Shown here one piece after another: positions 1 through 6,713 of a DNA stretch of 24,791 nucleotides. Under the pieces are notes generated by a model. That model made no database searches. It saw only the letters and a program-made list of their open reading frames with translations, and was not told the origin of the DNA. This DNA is from a virus. Every line of letters starts with the position of its first letter. The stretch's first letter is position 1. The DNA is taken from IMG/VR virus record IMGVR_UViG_3300025949_000090, positions 1-24,791 of that record; one strand, given 5' to 3'. The position numbers were made by a program, and so were the translations under genes.

Positions 1-414
1 GTCGCTAAACGGGGTGCTGTTTCCGAGCGGCGCAGGGTAAAGCGCGACCAATGGGCGCAATCGCGCTACGGATGCGATTATCAAACGCTCATCGAACTGA
101 ACGAAACTCACAGAACAAAGCAGCTTGGGTGCTACGCGCAGGCATATATCTACCAACTGCGCAATGCGGCTGCTCGTGGGATTCTCTTTCGACTGACATT
201 CCCCCAGTGGATGCAGGTTTGGAGGGCGTCCGGCCATTTCCATGCCCGTGGGCGCGGCATTGGCAAATTCTGCATGTCGAGATTCAAGGATCTCGGCGCG
301 TACGAGGTTGGCAACGTCTATATCCAACTCGCCACGGAAAATAGTAGCGAAGCGATCCGGCGCACGCTCGCCAATGGGCGCATGCCTTGGCAGAGAAAGG
401 CGGCTTAGTCGTGA
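1..414 (+). CDS. Phage hypothetical protein, 5' end missing
   Basis: The reading frame is open from the first base, so the start lies upstream of the window; about 137 residues are visible. The C-terminal half has the pattern of a common phage protein that often lies near HNH genes: a segment around WMQVWRASGHFHARGRG, then GIGKFCMSRFKDLGAYEVGN and VYIQLATENSSEA. I recognise the type but not a defined function. The frame meets TAG at 406-408 and then TCG and TGA at 412-414. If TAG is glutamine, as elsewhere in this genome, the protein gains two residues (Q,S). It converges on the minus-strand gene that ends at 405, overlapping it by a few bases. Confidence 0.7.
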
Positions 415-614
415 ACCAGTTTCCAACGCCTTCCGTCTGCGGTCACGTATTCGCCCGTGCCGTAGTCGTAATCGACCTCTTCGCCGTTTCGATCCGTAAC
501 ACGAACGTTGCGCTCGCCAGTATCCGACGTGTTGTCGAGATAGATCGTCTTCACAGCCTCCCATTGCTTCAGAAACAACCGTCTCTCTCCGCTCTGGCTG
601 ACGACGCTGATCAT
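405..614 (-). CDS. Small acidic hypothetical protein on the minus strand
   Basis: A 69-residue frame reads right to left, ending in TAA. The start is the ATG at 612-614, giving MISVVSQSGERRLFLKQWEA. The C-terminal part is acidic and tyrosine-rich (EEVDYDYGTGEYVTADGRRW), a composition more protein-like than the opposite strand here. No family is recognised. An in-frame ATG at 645-647 would add 11 residues but would overlap the divergent gene starting at 646, so the shorter form is preferred. It is one of only two minus-strand genes in the window, suggesting an early or lysogeny-type control region. Confidence 0.55.
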   Translation of the reverse strand: MISVVSQSGERRLFLKQWEAVKTIYLDNTSDTGERNVRVTDRNGEEVDYDYGTGEYVTADGRRWKLVHD

Positions 615-645
615 TTCCCGCTTTGGAGTAACTGAGGTCGTAAAC

Positions 646-828
646 ATGGCTGAAAGAACCCTGAAAAACGTCCTTTCGATGATCGCGCTGTATGCGGCCG
701 AGCACAAGCTTAGCCCGGAAACCGTTCGCCTGATTTTCGATACCGGCATCGGTCCTGTGCAATATCTGCGCCCCGACCTTTTCGGCAGCGAGAAGCCGGC
801 GACAGGCGAGCCGAAAAGTGCGGATTGA
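646..828 (+). CDS. Small hypothetical protein
   Basis: A 60-residue protein starting MAERTLKNVLSMIALYAAEH and ending TGA. The first half is predicted amphipathic helix (SMIALYAAEHKLSPETVRLIF), and the C-terminus is polar. No family is recognised. It starts divergently from the minus-strand gene at 405-614, with a 31-base gap, and its TGA lies next to the end of the convergent gene at 830-1051. Confidence 0.55.
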   Translation: MAERTLKNVLSMIALYAAEHKLSPETVRLIFDTGIGPVQYLRPDLFGSEKPATGEPKSAD

Positions 829-829
829 T

Positions 830-1051
830 TCATCCATGCGCATGCCACCCTTCATCCCGAATCCGCTGCAGGCATGTCGCAACGATATCCGCCTCGCGCT
901 CGGTTTGGGTGAAAGCAATCACAACGTAATCCGTCCCGCGCCCCTGCCCGAAGTTGACCCGATTGATCGCGAGCATATCGCGCACGGGTTCGACGTGGGT
1001 TGCCTGTTGGGAGTGGGACCAGAGGACGGCGAAGTTGTGTTGTTGGTTCAT
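830..1051 (-). CDS. Hypothetical protein on the minus strand
   Basis: A 73-residue frame starting MNQQHNFAVLWSHSQQATHV, with a tail DEGWHAHG and a TGA stop. The middle (NFGQGRGTDYVVIAFTQTEREADIVATCLQ) alternates hydrophobic and polar residues like a small alpha/beta fold. The function is not recognised. It is transcribed away from the HTH gene at 1108, so the roughly 55 bases between them are a divergent control region. It converges on the gene ending at 828. Confidence 0.55.
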   Translation of the reverse strand: MNQQHNFAVLWSHSQQATHVEPVRDMLAINRVNFGQGRGTDYVVIAFTQTEREADIVATCLQRIRDEGWHAHG

Positions 1052-1107
1052 GGTGCAAAAAAATTTAGCTCAATTCCTCCGTTAAGTCTTGTTAACCGGT
1101 GCTAAGA
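1052..1107. promoter_or_regulatory. Divergent intergenic control region
   Basis: A short, AT-rich gap between a minus-strand gene (start at 1051) and an HTH regulator gene (start at 1108). It contains a run of seven A, two GTTAA half-sites ten bases apart (GTTAA at 1081 and GTTAAC at 1091) and the palindrome ACCGGT. The layout resembles an operator between divergent regulator genes. I cannot place convincing -35/-10 pairs, so the call rests on position and composition. Confidence 0.35.
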
Positions 1108-1470
1108 ATGGCTAAGCAGCGCGCTTTTCCGTGGATCACTCAGGTTCCAAAGCCGGTCGATGCCGAGTTGCATCATGTCGGCATGTGTAGGTCTACGCAG
1201 GATGCCGTGGCGATCAGTCTTTTGACTGGCCGGGTTCCGGCCAAGAGAGTCGCCGACTACCTTGGCGTAACCGAGGCCACGATTAGCCAGATCAAGCGGG
1301 GCGTGCGTCCTGTTCTTGAATGGATGGTTACGCCGTTCTGCTATGCGACAGGCACGAACCTATTGCAGCAATACATCGATCTGCATAACGCACTCCTTGT
1401 CGTGAAGACGAACAAGTGCGATCGCGAGCGCATCCAGGCAATCGTCTACGAGATGCGGAGGGCCGCATGA
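1108..1470 (+). CDS. HTH DNA-binding protein (phage repressor/Cro/CII-like)
   Basis: A 120-residue protein with a helix-turn-helix around residues 40-62: PAKRVADYLGVTEATISQIK reads as helix, turn and recognition helix of the Cro/C1 type. The rest is helical and unassigned, probably for oligomerisation. The ATG at 1108 is preferred over a GTG at 1099 because it gives the usual N-terminus MAKQR. It is the first gene of the long rightward early operon and faces a divergent minus-strand gene, the position of an early regulator. Its TGA overlaps the next ATG (ATGA). Confidence 0.7.
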   Translation: MAKQRAFPWITQVPKPVDAELHHVGMCRSTQDAVAISLLTGRVPAKRVADYLGVTEATISQIKRGVRPVLEWMVTPFCYATGTNLLQQYIDLHNALLVVKTNKCDRERIQAIVYEMRRAA

Positions 1471-1778
1471 ATCCTACTCGTGTGCAACTCAGTCGCCGCA
1501 AGGGCTGGCGCATGCCGCCGAACACGGTAAAGGTTGACCGCAGCACGCGCTGGGGCAATCCATTCGCGGCTGGAAAATGCGGGCCATTAGATCGACAACC
1601 TATCGACGCGGAAGGCGCGGTCGGCTTCTTCTGCGACATGCTTCGAGATGCCCAAATGAGGACTGCCGCAGGATTCCCATTCGATCTGTCGCCGCTGCGC
1701 GGCAAGAACCTGGCGTGTTGGTGCAATCACGGGGATCCGTGCCATGCGGACATACTGCTCAAAGTGGCCAATGTTTGA
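1467..1778 (+). CDS. DUF4326 domain protein
   Basis: A 103-residue protein matching the DUF4326 pattern from memory: N-terminal RVQLSRRKGWRMPPNTVKVD, then STRWGNPF, a spacer with helical segment, then PLRGKNLACWCNHGDPCHAD near the C-terminus. The conserved Cys-Trp-Cys and Cys-His pair suggest a metal- or nucleotide-related site, but no biochemical role is established to my knowledge. The start is the ATG overlapping the upstream TGA. Such genes are frequent in early regions of phages. Confidence 0.8.
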   Translation: MNPTRVQLSRRKGWRMPPNTVKVDRSTRWGNPFAAGKCGPLDRQPIDAEGAVGFFCDMLRDAQMRTAAGFPFDLSPLRGKNLACWCNHGDPCHADILLKVANV

Positions 1779-1782
1779 ATCG

Positions 1783-2037
1783 ATGACCACAACTTTGGAA
1801 ATGCAAATGAAAAGTCTTGACGCAACGCAATGTCCGATTCCAGCAAGCGTTTCAGTGACGGCAATGGAGCGTTTTGATCTGTACAAATGGCGTGACGCAG
1901 CCGTGGCTGCTGAGCGCGAAGCATGTGCCTCAATTTGTGATCGCCTCACGATGGCGCTTGATTGCGGTGGAAATTCCTACCGTCGCCCAGCCATGGCGGA
2001 TCAGTGCGCTTCTGCAATTCGCGGTCAATCCAAATGA
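1783..2037 (+). CDS. Small hypothetical protein
   Basis: About 84 residues, with a core WRDAAVAAEREACASICDRL typical of small phage proteins with an Ala/Glu-rich helix followed by a Cys pair. The start is uncertain: in-frame ATGs at 1771, 1783, 1801 and 1807 are all possible, and TTGGAA directly before 1801 could be a weak ribosome site. The TGA overlaps the ATG at 2034. No function is recognised. Confidence 0.5.
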   Translation: MTTTLEMQMKSLDATQCPIPASVSVTAMERFDLYKWRDAAVAAEREACASICDRLTMALDCGGNSYRRPAMADQCASAIRGQSK

Positions 2038-2189
2038 ACTATAGCGAAGCAAAACGCTTCGGGGCGTCAACCCAGCAAGTGATGCCCGATAGAAACAACA
2101 CTGGCAGTGCGCGCCTTTCTTTCGGCCCATGGGCCACCTCTTGGTGGGGTGAGCGCACAACACGATCCATAACCTTTCGGAGACCGTGA
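2034..2189 (+). CDS. Small hypothetical protein
   Basis: A 51-residue frame beginning MNYSEAKRFGASTQQV. It is linked by ATGA overlap to the gene before and by TGATG overlap to the gene after. The sequence is basic with a Trp pair (SFGPWATSWWGERTTR). The support is the coupled start and stop rather than any recognised family. Confidence 0.45.
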   Translation: MNYSEAKRFGASTQQVMPDRNNTGSARLSFGPWATSWWGERTTRSITFRRP

Positions 2190-2455
2190 TGGCCGAGAAA
2201 GACTTTATCAGTTTGAAGTGGGGCACGTTGAAGGCGTGGACCCTAAATACCGAGAGGTGCCGGCAACTATTTGAGCAGTATTGCGACATCGGCTCGTCAC
2301 TGTCAGCCATGGCACAAGAAGACACGCCAGAGCAGAAAGAGTTGATCTGCCAAATGATCGACGCATGCAACGCCGAAACGATCTATCTGGATTGGGATTG
2401 CGTAGATGTCTCCAAGGAATATGCGAAAAAGTACGTTCGCGAATACAAGCGCTGA
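2189..2455 (+). CDS. Hypothetical protein
   Basis: An 88-residue acidic protein beginning MAEKDFISLKWGTLKAWTLN. GGAG lies about seven bases before the ATG at 2189, a good ribosome site. The core ICQMIDACNAETIYLDWDCV and a basic tail follow. The context is the replication-region operon. No family is recognised. Confidence 0.6.
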   Translation: MAEKDFISLKWGTLKAWTLNTERCRQLFEQYCDIGSSLSAMAQEDTPEQKELICQMIDACNAETIYLDWDCVDVSKEYAKKYVREYKR

Positions 2456-2458
2456 CCC

Positions 2459-2641
2459 ATGAAATACCACGCCTTCCACGAACGCAGCCAAGCCGCATGG
2501 GAAGCGCAGCGAGCGCGTCTCGCCGAGGCGGTAAGGCTCACGGAGCGGCAGGCCACGGAAGGCGAACTGAGGGCCACTGCGGAAGTTCTAGCGCAGCCGG
2601 TTGAGGGTAGGCAGAAAGAGTTGTTTGGGAGCAAAGAATGA
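2459..2641 (+). CDS. Small helical hypothetical protein
   Basis: A 60-residue protein, MKYHAFHERSQAAWEAQRAR, followed by an Arg/Glu/Ala-rich stretch likely to form a long helix or coiled coil and ending RQKELFGSKE. The TGA overlaps the ATG of the nuclease gene at 2638, so the two are probably translationally coupled. Function unknown. Confidence 0.55.
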   Translation: MKYHAFHERSQAAWEAQRARLAEAVRLTERQATEGELRATAEVLAQPVEGRQKELFGSKE

Positions 2642-3312
2642 AATCATTCGAAATTCTGCGAAAAAGTTCTGAGCCCCCCGAATGGGAACAATTCGAGGTT
2701 CCCGAAGAAACTAGAAAAACATTTGCGCAAGCGATGCTCAAACATGCGCTAGATGGCGCACACGGTTTTTGGCTTGAGGCTGAATCAGGGGATGGTCACT
2801 GCAATCCAGAAAACTACTGCATTGCTGTTGCGGAGCGCCTGGCAGCCATAAGCACCCTCTACAACGGGTCGCCTACGCAAAGCCCAATAGAAGACATGCT
2901 TCTTGGCGCTCTTGTGTGGATGCATGTGGATTGGGCGGGATTTCCTAGCCCAGACGCATTCGATTGCCCGAGAGATGACTCCGATAGTTCTGCTGGCCTG
3001 GAGTTTTGGATCACGCCGCAGGCAAAGATCGGCAACTATCGTGTTGATTTTCTCCTGTGGTTCAAGCTAAAGCGTCATATCGGCGGGATCGCCGTTGAGT
3101 GTGACGGACATCAGTATCACGAGAAGACGAAGGAGCAGGCGGCTAGGGATAAACGCCGTGATAGGGAGATATTGCAGTCAGGCTTTCCGGTGATGCGATT
3201 TACGGGGAGCGAGATATACAAGGATGCAATAGCGTGCGCAGAGCAAGTCAGGGATGCTCTTGCATCTCCGTTGTACAGCGTCTCCAAGGAAGGGGGGCTG
3301 TTCGATGCGTGA
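2638..3312 (+). CDS. DUF559/Vsr-like PD-(D/E)XK endonuclease
   Basis: A 224-residue protein whose C-terminal half has the DUF559 (Vsr/MutH-like) nuclease pattern. SPIEDMLLGAL around residues 81-91 gives the early Glu. IGNYRVDFLL around residues 132-141 gives the catalytic Asp. GIAVECDGHQYHEKTKEQA then carries the ExD/H motif, followed by RDKRRDREILQSGFPVMRFT. The N-terminal ~80 residues are unassigned. It lies directly before the replication initiator gene, whose ATG at 3305 overlaps its end. It probably nicks or cuts DNA in phage recombination or repair, but the substrate is unknown. Confidence 0.75.
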   Translation: MKSFEILRKSSEPPEWEQFEVPEETRKTFAQAMLKHALDGAHGFWLEAESGDGHCNPENYCIAVAERLAAISTLYNGSPTQSPIEDMLLGALVWMHVDWAGFPSPDAFDCPRDDSDSSAGLEFWITPQAKIGNYRVDFLLWFKLKRHIGGIAVECDGHQYHEKTKEQAARDKRRDREILQSGFPVMRFTGSEIYKDAIACAEQVRDALASPLYSVSKEGGLFDA

Positions 3313-4057
3313 GTTCGGGGTAGTGCATAGGGGGTTTTGGGCGAACACCAGCCTTCAGGGTGCCGGCGATGATGCAAGGCTTCTCGCCGTCTACCTTTTG
3401 ACGTCTCCACACACAACAACACTCGGCGCATTCCGCCTGCCGGATGCCTATGCGTGCGATGACCTTGCGTGGAGTTCGGAACGGTTACTAAACGGTTTCG
3501 AAACCCTTTCGCGGATCGAATTCATCAAGTATTGCTCCGCAACAAAGTGGGTTTGGGTAATCAAGTTTCTTGAATGGAACAAGCCGGCAAATCCGAACAT
3601 CTGGAAGGCTATTGAGAAGTCTGCCATTAATGTTCCGGCATCCGTCTCTTTTCGCGATCAGCTTCTTTCCTCGCTTAGTTTGTTTGGAACGGTTTCGAAA
3701 CCGTTACCAAACACTCCATCTCCATCTCCATCTCCATCTCCATCTCCATCTCCATCTGCTTCTGAAGACGAAGGAGCGGAAATTTCGATTCCCCTTGAGG
3801 ACGGATCTGCGCATGCGGTCGCGTTGGCCGATGTGGCCGAGTTCGAGCAGGCATATCCAGCCGTTGATGTCATGGGTGAACTGCGCAAGGCGCGGGCCTG
3901 GTGCGTCGCTAACCCGGCCAATCGGAAAACCAGGCGGGGGGTAGGAAAGTTCCTAAACGGCTGGATGGCTCGCGCCGCCGAGCGCGCCGCACAGAAACCC
4001 GCCGCCAAACCAGCCGACGACTACCGTTCCCCAGCGTCCATGCGGAGGCTTTCCTGA
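3305..4057 (+). CDS. Phage replication initiator / replisome organiser (lambda O-like)
   Basis: A 250-residue protein directly upstream of and coupled (TGATG) to the DnaB gene, the O-P or O-DnaB arrangement. The N-terminal ~110 residues look like the winged-helix domain of phage replisome organisers (ARLLAVYLLTSPHTTTLGAF, WVWVIKFLEWNKPANPN). A low-complexity linker of seven Ser-Pro repeats follows at about residues 138-152. The C-terminal region (ARAWCVANPANRKTRRGVG, KFLNGWMARA) resembles the DnaT/helicase-loader end. Such proteins bind origin repeats and bring helicase to the origin. Origin-like palindromes are embedded in this gene (see 3481-3710). The start is the ATG eight bases inside the upstream gene. 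Confidence 0.7.
   Translation: MREFGVVHRGFWANTSLQGAGDDARLLAVYLLTSPHTTTLGAFRLPDAYACDDLAWSSERLLNGFETLSRIEFIKYCSATKWVWVIKFLEWNKPANPNIWKAIEKSAINVPASVSFRDQLLSSLSLFGTVSKPLPNTPSPSPSPSPSPSPSASEDEGAEISIPLEDGSAHAVALADVAEFEQAYPAVDVMGELRKARAWCVANPANRKTRRGVGKFLNGWMARAAERAAQKPAAKPADDYRSPASMRRLS
3481..3710. repeat. Repeated palindrome inside the initiator gene: candidate origin
   Basis: AACGGTTTCGAAACC occurs at 3491-3505 and again at 3688-3705 as a perfect 18-base palindrome AACGGTTTCGAAACCGTT. Flanking GTTACTAAAC (before the first copy) and GTTACCAAAC (after the second) are also shared. The two copies lie in different reading frames (NGFET in one, TVSKP in the other), so the repeat is kept as DNA, not as protein. 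Phage origins often lie inside the initiator gene as iterons, as in lambda O. Binding by this initiator is inferred. Confidence 0.5.
3715..3756 (+). repeat. Tandem hexanucleotide repeat, 7 copies of TCCATC
   Basis: Seven exact head-to-tail copies of TCCATC encode the Ser-Pro linker of the initiator protein. Six-base units keep the frame when copies are gained or lost, so length change alters only linker length. It immediately follows the second origin-like palindrome. Confidence 0.9.
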
Positions 4058-5379
4058 TGCGTACCATGCCGTCAGCGATCGATGCCGAGCAATCCGTGCT
4101 CGGTGGCCTAATGCTCGACTCTCGCGCCCTTGAGCGCGTCCTTGCCGAAATGTCCGAATCAGACTTTTTCCGCAAGGATCATCGGGCGATCTTCCGCGCT
4201 ATCGTTGAGCTTGACTCGCGCAATCAGCCGTATGACGCGGTGACGATGGCCGAATGGTTTGAGTCGAACAAGCTCTCGGAATTGGTTGGCGGAACGAGCT
4301 ACGTCATGGAACTGGCGAATTCGACGCCAGGCGCGGCGAACATTGCCGCCTACGCCAAGATCGTCCGCGAGAAATCCGTGCTGCGGCAGATCATCGACGC
4401 CGGTACGCAGATTTCCGGCGAAGGGTTCGATCCCGGCACGCGCAGCCCAGCCGAGATTCTGGACGCGACGATCCTGCGCCTGATGTCGATGCAGCGCCAC
4501 GATGCGCAAGTCGAGTTCACGGCGAAGCAGGCGGCGAAGCGCGCGTATGACCTGATGGTTGAGGCGCACACGCTCGGCGGTCCCCCGAATTGCGTTCCTA
4601 GCGGCCTGTCTGACCTTGACGAAATGCTCGGTGGGTTTCATCCCGGCGACCTGATCGTCATCGGTGCTCGCGCCGCAATGGGCAAGACCGCGTTCCTCAC
4701 AAATGCGGCCCTGTTCGCTGCGCGCAAGGGTAAGGCTGTCGGCCTGATTTCCGGAGAGCAGCCAGCGGACCAGGTTGCAGCCCGCATGCTGGCTCTGACC
4801 GGAAATATCTCGGCAAAGAAATTCCGTACTGGCAAGATCGAGGAAGCCGAATGGCCGCATGTCACGAACGCATTCACCGAGGTTGCGAAGGCGCGCATGT
4901 GGATTCTGGATCGCTCTGCGCCGTCGATTGCGGAAGTGCAGCGAGTGGCCCGGCGATGGAAACAACTTCATGGAATCGAGGCGCTTTACATCGACTACCT
5001 GCAACGCCTTGAAGCGCCCGGCGAGCGACGCTGGGAATCCGTGGGCGCAGCGGCCAAGGGCTTGAAGAATCTGGCCCGCGATCTTGCCATTCCAGTTGTC
5101 GTACTTGCGCAGGTATCGCGCTCGGTCGAATCGGGCGGCAAGGGCAGGGAGCCTCGCATGGGCGACCTGTCCGATTCCAGCGAGATAGAGAAGGAAGCCG
5201 ATCAAATCCTGATGCTGTACCGGGACGAATACTACAACCCGGAAAGCGAGCAGAAGGGAATCGCGAAAATCATCGTGGAGAAGAACCGTCACGGCGCGAC
5301 CGGCTTTATCGAGGCCGCATGGATCGCCGAGACGATGCGATTTGCCGATTTGGCTAAACACGATCCATGGGCAGCTTGA
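4057..5379 (+). CDS. dnaB: DnaB-type replicative DNA helicase
   Basis: A 440-residue DnaB-family helicase. The N-terminal DnaB domain starts PSAIDAEQSVLGGLMLD (residues 5-21), with FFRKDHRAIFRAI and DAVTMAEWFE. The RecA-like domain begins near residue 180 (CVPSGLSDLDEMLGGFHPGD). Walker A is GARAAMGKT at 203-211, then GKAVGLISGEQPADQVAARML. Walker B is ALYIDYLQRL, followed by VVVLAQVSRSVE and LSDSSEIEKEADQILML. It is slightly shorter than E. coli DnaB (about 470). It unwinds the fork as a hexamer loaded by the upstream initiator. The start is the ATG in the TGATG overlap. No TAG codon is used. Confidence 0.95.
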   Translation: MRTMPSAIDAEQSVLGGLMLDSRALERVLAEMSESDFFRKDHRAIFRAIVELDSRNQPYDAVTMAEWFESNKLSELVGGTSYVMELANSTPGAANIAAYAKIVREKSVLRQIIDAGTQISGEGFDPGTRSPAEILDATILRLMSMQRHDAQVEFTAKQAAKRAYDLMVEAHTLGGPPNCVPSGLSDLDEMLGGFHPGDLIVIGARAAMGKTAFLTNAALFAARKGKAVGLISGEQPADQVAARMLALTGNISAKKFRTGKIEEAEWPHVTNAFTEVAKARMWILDRSAPSIAEVQRVARRWKQLHGIEALYIDYLQRLEAPGERRWESVGAAAKGLKNLARDLAIPVVVLAQVSRSVESGGKGREPRMGDLSDSSEIEKEADQILMLYRDEYYNPESEQKGIAKIIVEKNRHGATGFIEAAWIAETMRFADLAKHDPWAA

Positions 5380-5558
5380 AACCCCATGAAGAATTCCACC
5401 TACACCAAACCAACTACGCAGCATGGTGCAAATACATCGCGCCACGATGGAGGGAAATTTTGATGAAGGCTACGAAAGAGGAAAAGCAGCGGTTGTGGAA
5501 CATCGCTCCAGCGCAGTTGCGCGAGGCGATCTCTGCGTTGAAAAAGGATGCGGCGTGA
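5367..5558 (+). CDS. Small hypothetical protein
   Basis: A 63-residue protein overlapping the end of the helicase gene by 13 bases: MGSLKPHEEFHLHQTNYAAW, then YIAPRWREILMKATKEEKQR and a helical tail. An internal ATG at 5463 has a strong GGAGGG nine bases upstream and would give a 31-residue product, so two starts are possible. No function recognised. Confidence 0.55.
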   Translation: MGSLKPHEEFHLHQTNYAAWCKYIAPRWREILMKATKEEKQRLWNIAPAQLREAISALKKDAA

Positions 5559-6004
5559 ACATCAACGAAGCAATTGAATTGCTGCAAAGGATTCGTGGCC
5601 TTGGATCGCGCAAGGGCGAGCAAAATTTGTGCGTGCAGGTCCATAGGCCCGGAAGCATCGGCGGAACTCCTAGCGTGCCCGTGAAATACATGTTCTCAGG
5701 GTTTGATTGGGATAGTGGGAAACTTCTGATTAGCCTTGAGCGCGAAGTTACTGATCTGACTCCCAAGCAGGTCAGCGAAATATCCGAGAGCGCGCGGCAT
5801 GGCCAGTCGTGGCATGCGTTCCAGCAGTGCAAGGCGCTAAAGGCACAGATCGACCAACACGAGGCAGATGCGGCCAGATACCGCTATCTATGCGAGTGCA
5901 AGGAATGGCCGCGTGAAGTGAGCGATGCGCTTGACTGCGATCCAAAAGTCCTGATCGATGAGGCAATCGACGCAGAGATCAAGAAAACGCGGGAGGCTGC
6001 ATGA
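5555..6004 (+). CDS. Phage hypothetical protein
   Basis: A 149-residue protein from a GTG start whose last bases form the upstream stop (GTGA). N-terminus: NINEAIELLQRIRGLGSRKG. The C-terminus has a pattern common in phage proteins, DAARYRYLCECKEWPREV followed by an Asp/Glu-rich helix (LIDEAIDAEIKKTREAA). It is probably a modular protein with an N-terminal beta domain; the function is unknown. It is coupled to the SpoU gene by ATGA. Confidence 0.65.
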   Translation: MNINEAIELLQRIRGLGSRKGEQNLCVQVHRPGSIGGTPSVPVKYMFSGFDWDSGKLLISLEREVTDLTPKQVSEISESARHGQSWHAFQQCKALKAQIDQHEADAARYRYLCECKEWPREVSDALDCDPKVLIDEAIDAEIKKTREAA

Positions 6005-6456
6005 CTCGCGGATTCTTCGAGATCGGCATCTATCGCGGTAAGACGCCTGCGAATGTCGGCACATTATGGCGCTCTGCGTTTCAGCTTGGCGCTGCGGGCA
6101 TCTTCACCGTTGGTCGCCGCTATCCGCAACAGGCAAGCGATACGGTCAAGGCATTCAAGCATATCCCGTGCCGCGAGTTCTTGGACTTTGATGCGCTGAT
6201 GGCGGCGCTTCCGCACGCGTGTCCGCTGGTCGCTGTCGAAATGGGCGGTAAGCCGTTGCAAAACTTCGTCCATCCTGAAAGCGCCGTCTACTTGCTGGGC
6301 GCCGAGGATCACGGAATCCCGCCGGCAATTCTAGCTCGCTGCCATCACGTCATTTCGCTGCCATCGATTCGCACGCAGTCCTACAACGTCGCGGTCGCTG
6401 GATCGATGGTGATGTTTGACCGACAGAACAAAGCTGGATGGAGAAACGCCGCATGA
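6001..6456 (+). CDS. SpoU-family RNA 2'-O-ribose methyltransferase
   Basis: A 151-residue protein with the three SpoU (SPOUT class) motifs. Motif 1 is TPANVGTLWRSAFQLGAAG near residue 20, with the conserved Asn and Arg. Motif 2 is AVYLLGAEDHGIPPAIL near residue 95. Motif 3 is HVISLPSIRTQSYNVAVAGS near residue 120, the knotted SAM-binding site. The length matches minimal enzymes such as TrmL, which methylates wobble position 34 of tRNA. Family members modify tRNA or rRNA; the target here is unknown. In a phage carrying eight tRNAs, one reading UAG, a tRNA target is attractive but inferred. ATGA coupling on both sides. Confidence 0.85.
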   Translation: MTRGFFEIGIYRGKTPANVGTLWRSAFQLGAAGIFTVGRRYPQQASDTVKAFKHIPCREFLDFDALMAALPHACPLVAVEMGGKPLQNFVHPESAVYLLGAEDHGIPPAILARCHHVISLPSIRTQSYNVAVAGSMVMFDRQNKAGWRNAA

Positions 6457-6713
6457 AAAACTTCGCCGATCTACTGCGAAATTTCCAGCAACAGAAACGC
6501 TCGGTTCCTTCATGCCGCTATGCGCGAATCGTGGCCGAGATATCCAAGGGCAACGTTCAGGCCGAGCAGATCGCCAAGGCGACTGGCGACGGACTCAAGA
6601 ACGTTCAGAACCGATTGGGCGAACTGCGCGAGGCAGGAATTCTTGAGGTCCGCTCACTCGCGCGTAACCGCGAAATCGGTCGCTCGCGGATTGAATGGAG
6701 GATTGCGGCGTGA
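6453..6713 (+). CDS. Small winged-helix DNA-binding protein
   Basis: An 86-residue protein, MKNFADLLRNFQQQKRSVPS, with a winged-helix-like C-terminal half: VQAEQIAKATGDGLKNVQNR is helix-turn-helix, followed by GELREAGILEVRSLARN and a short strand. It is probably a DNA-binding regulator or accessory factor for the helicase gene that follows; the partner is unknown. The start is chosen at the ATG overlapping the SpoU stop. Confidence 0.6.
   Translation: MKNFADLLRNFQQQKRSVPSCRYARIVAEISKGNVQAEQIAKATGDGLKNVQNRLGELREAGILEVRSLARNREIGRSRIEWRIAA

Noticed and set aside
3715-3756. Phase-variable repeat or CRISPR-like array
   Set aside because: The unit is six bases with no spacers and keeps the reading frame; it codes a Ser-Pro linker.
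4159-5445. Long minus-strand frame of 428 codons
   Set aside because: It is the antisense of the DnaB gene, whose motifs are complete on the + strand; the minus translation shows no recognisable domain and arises from codon bias.
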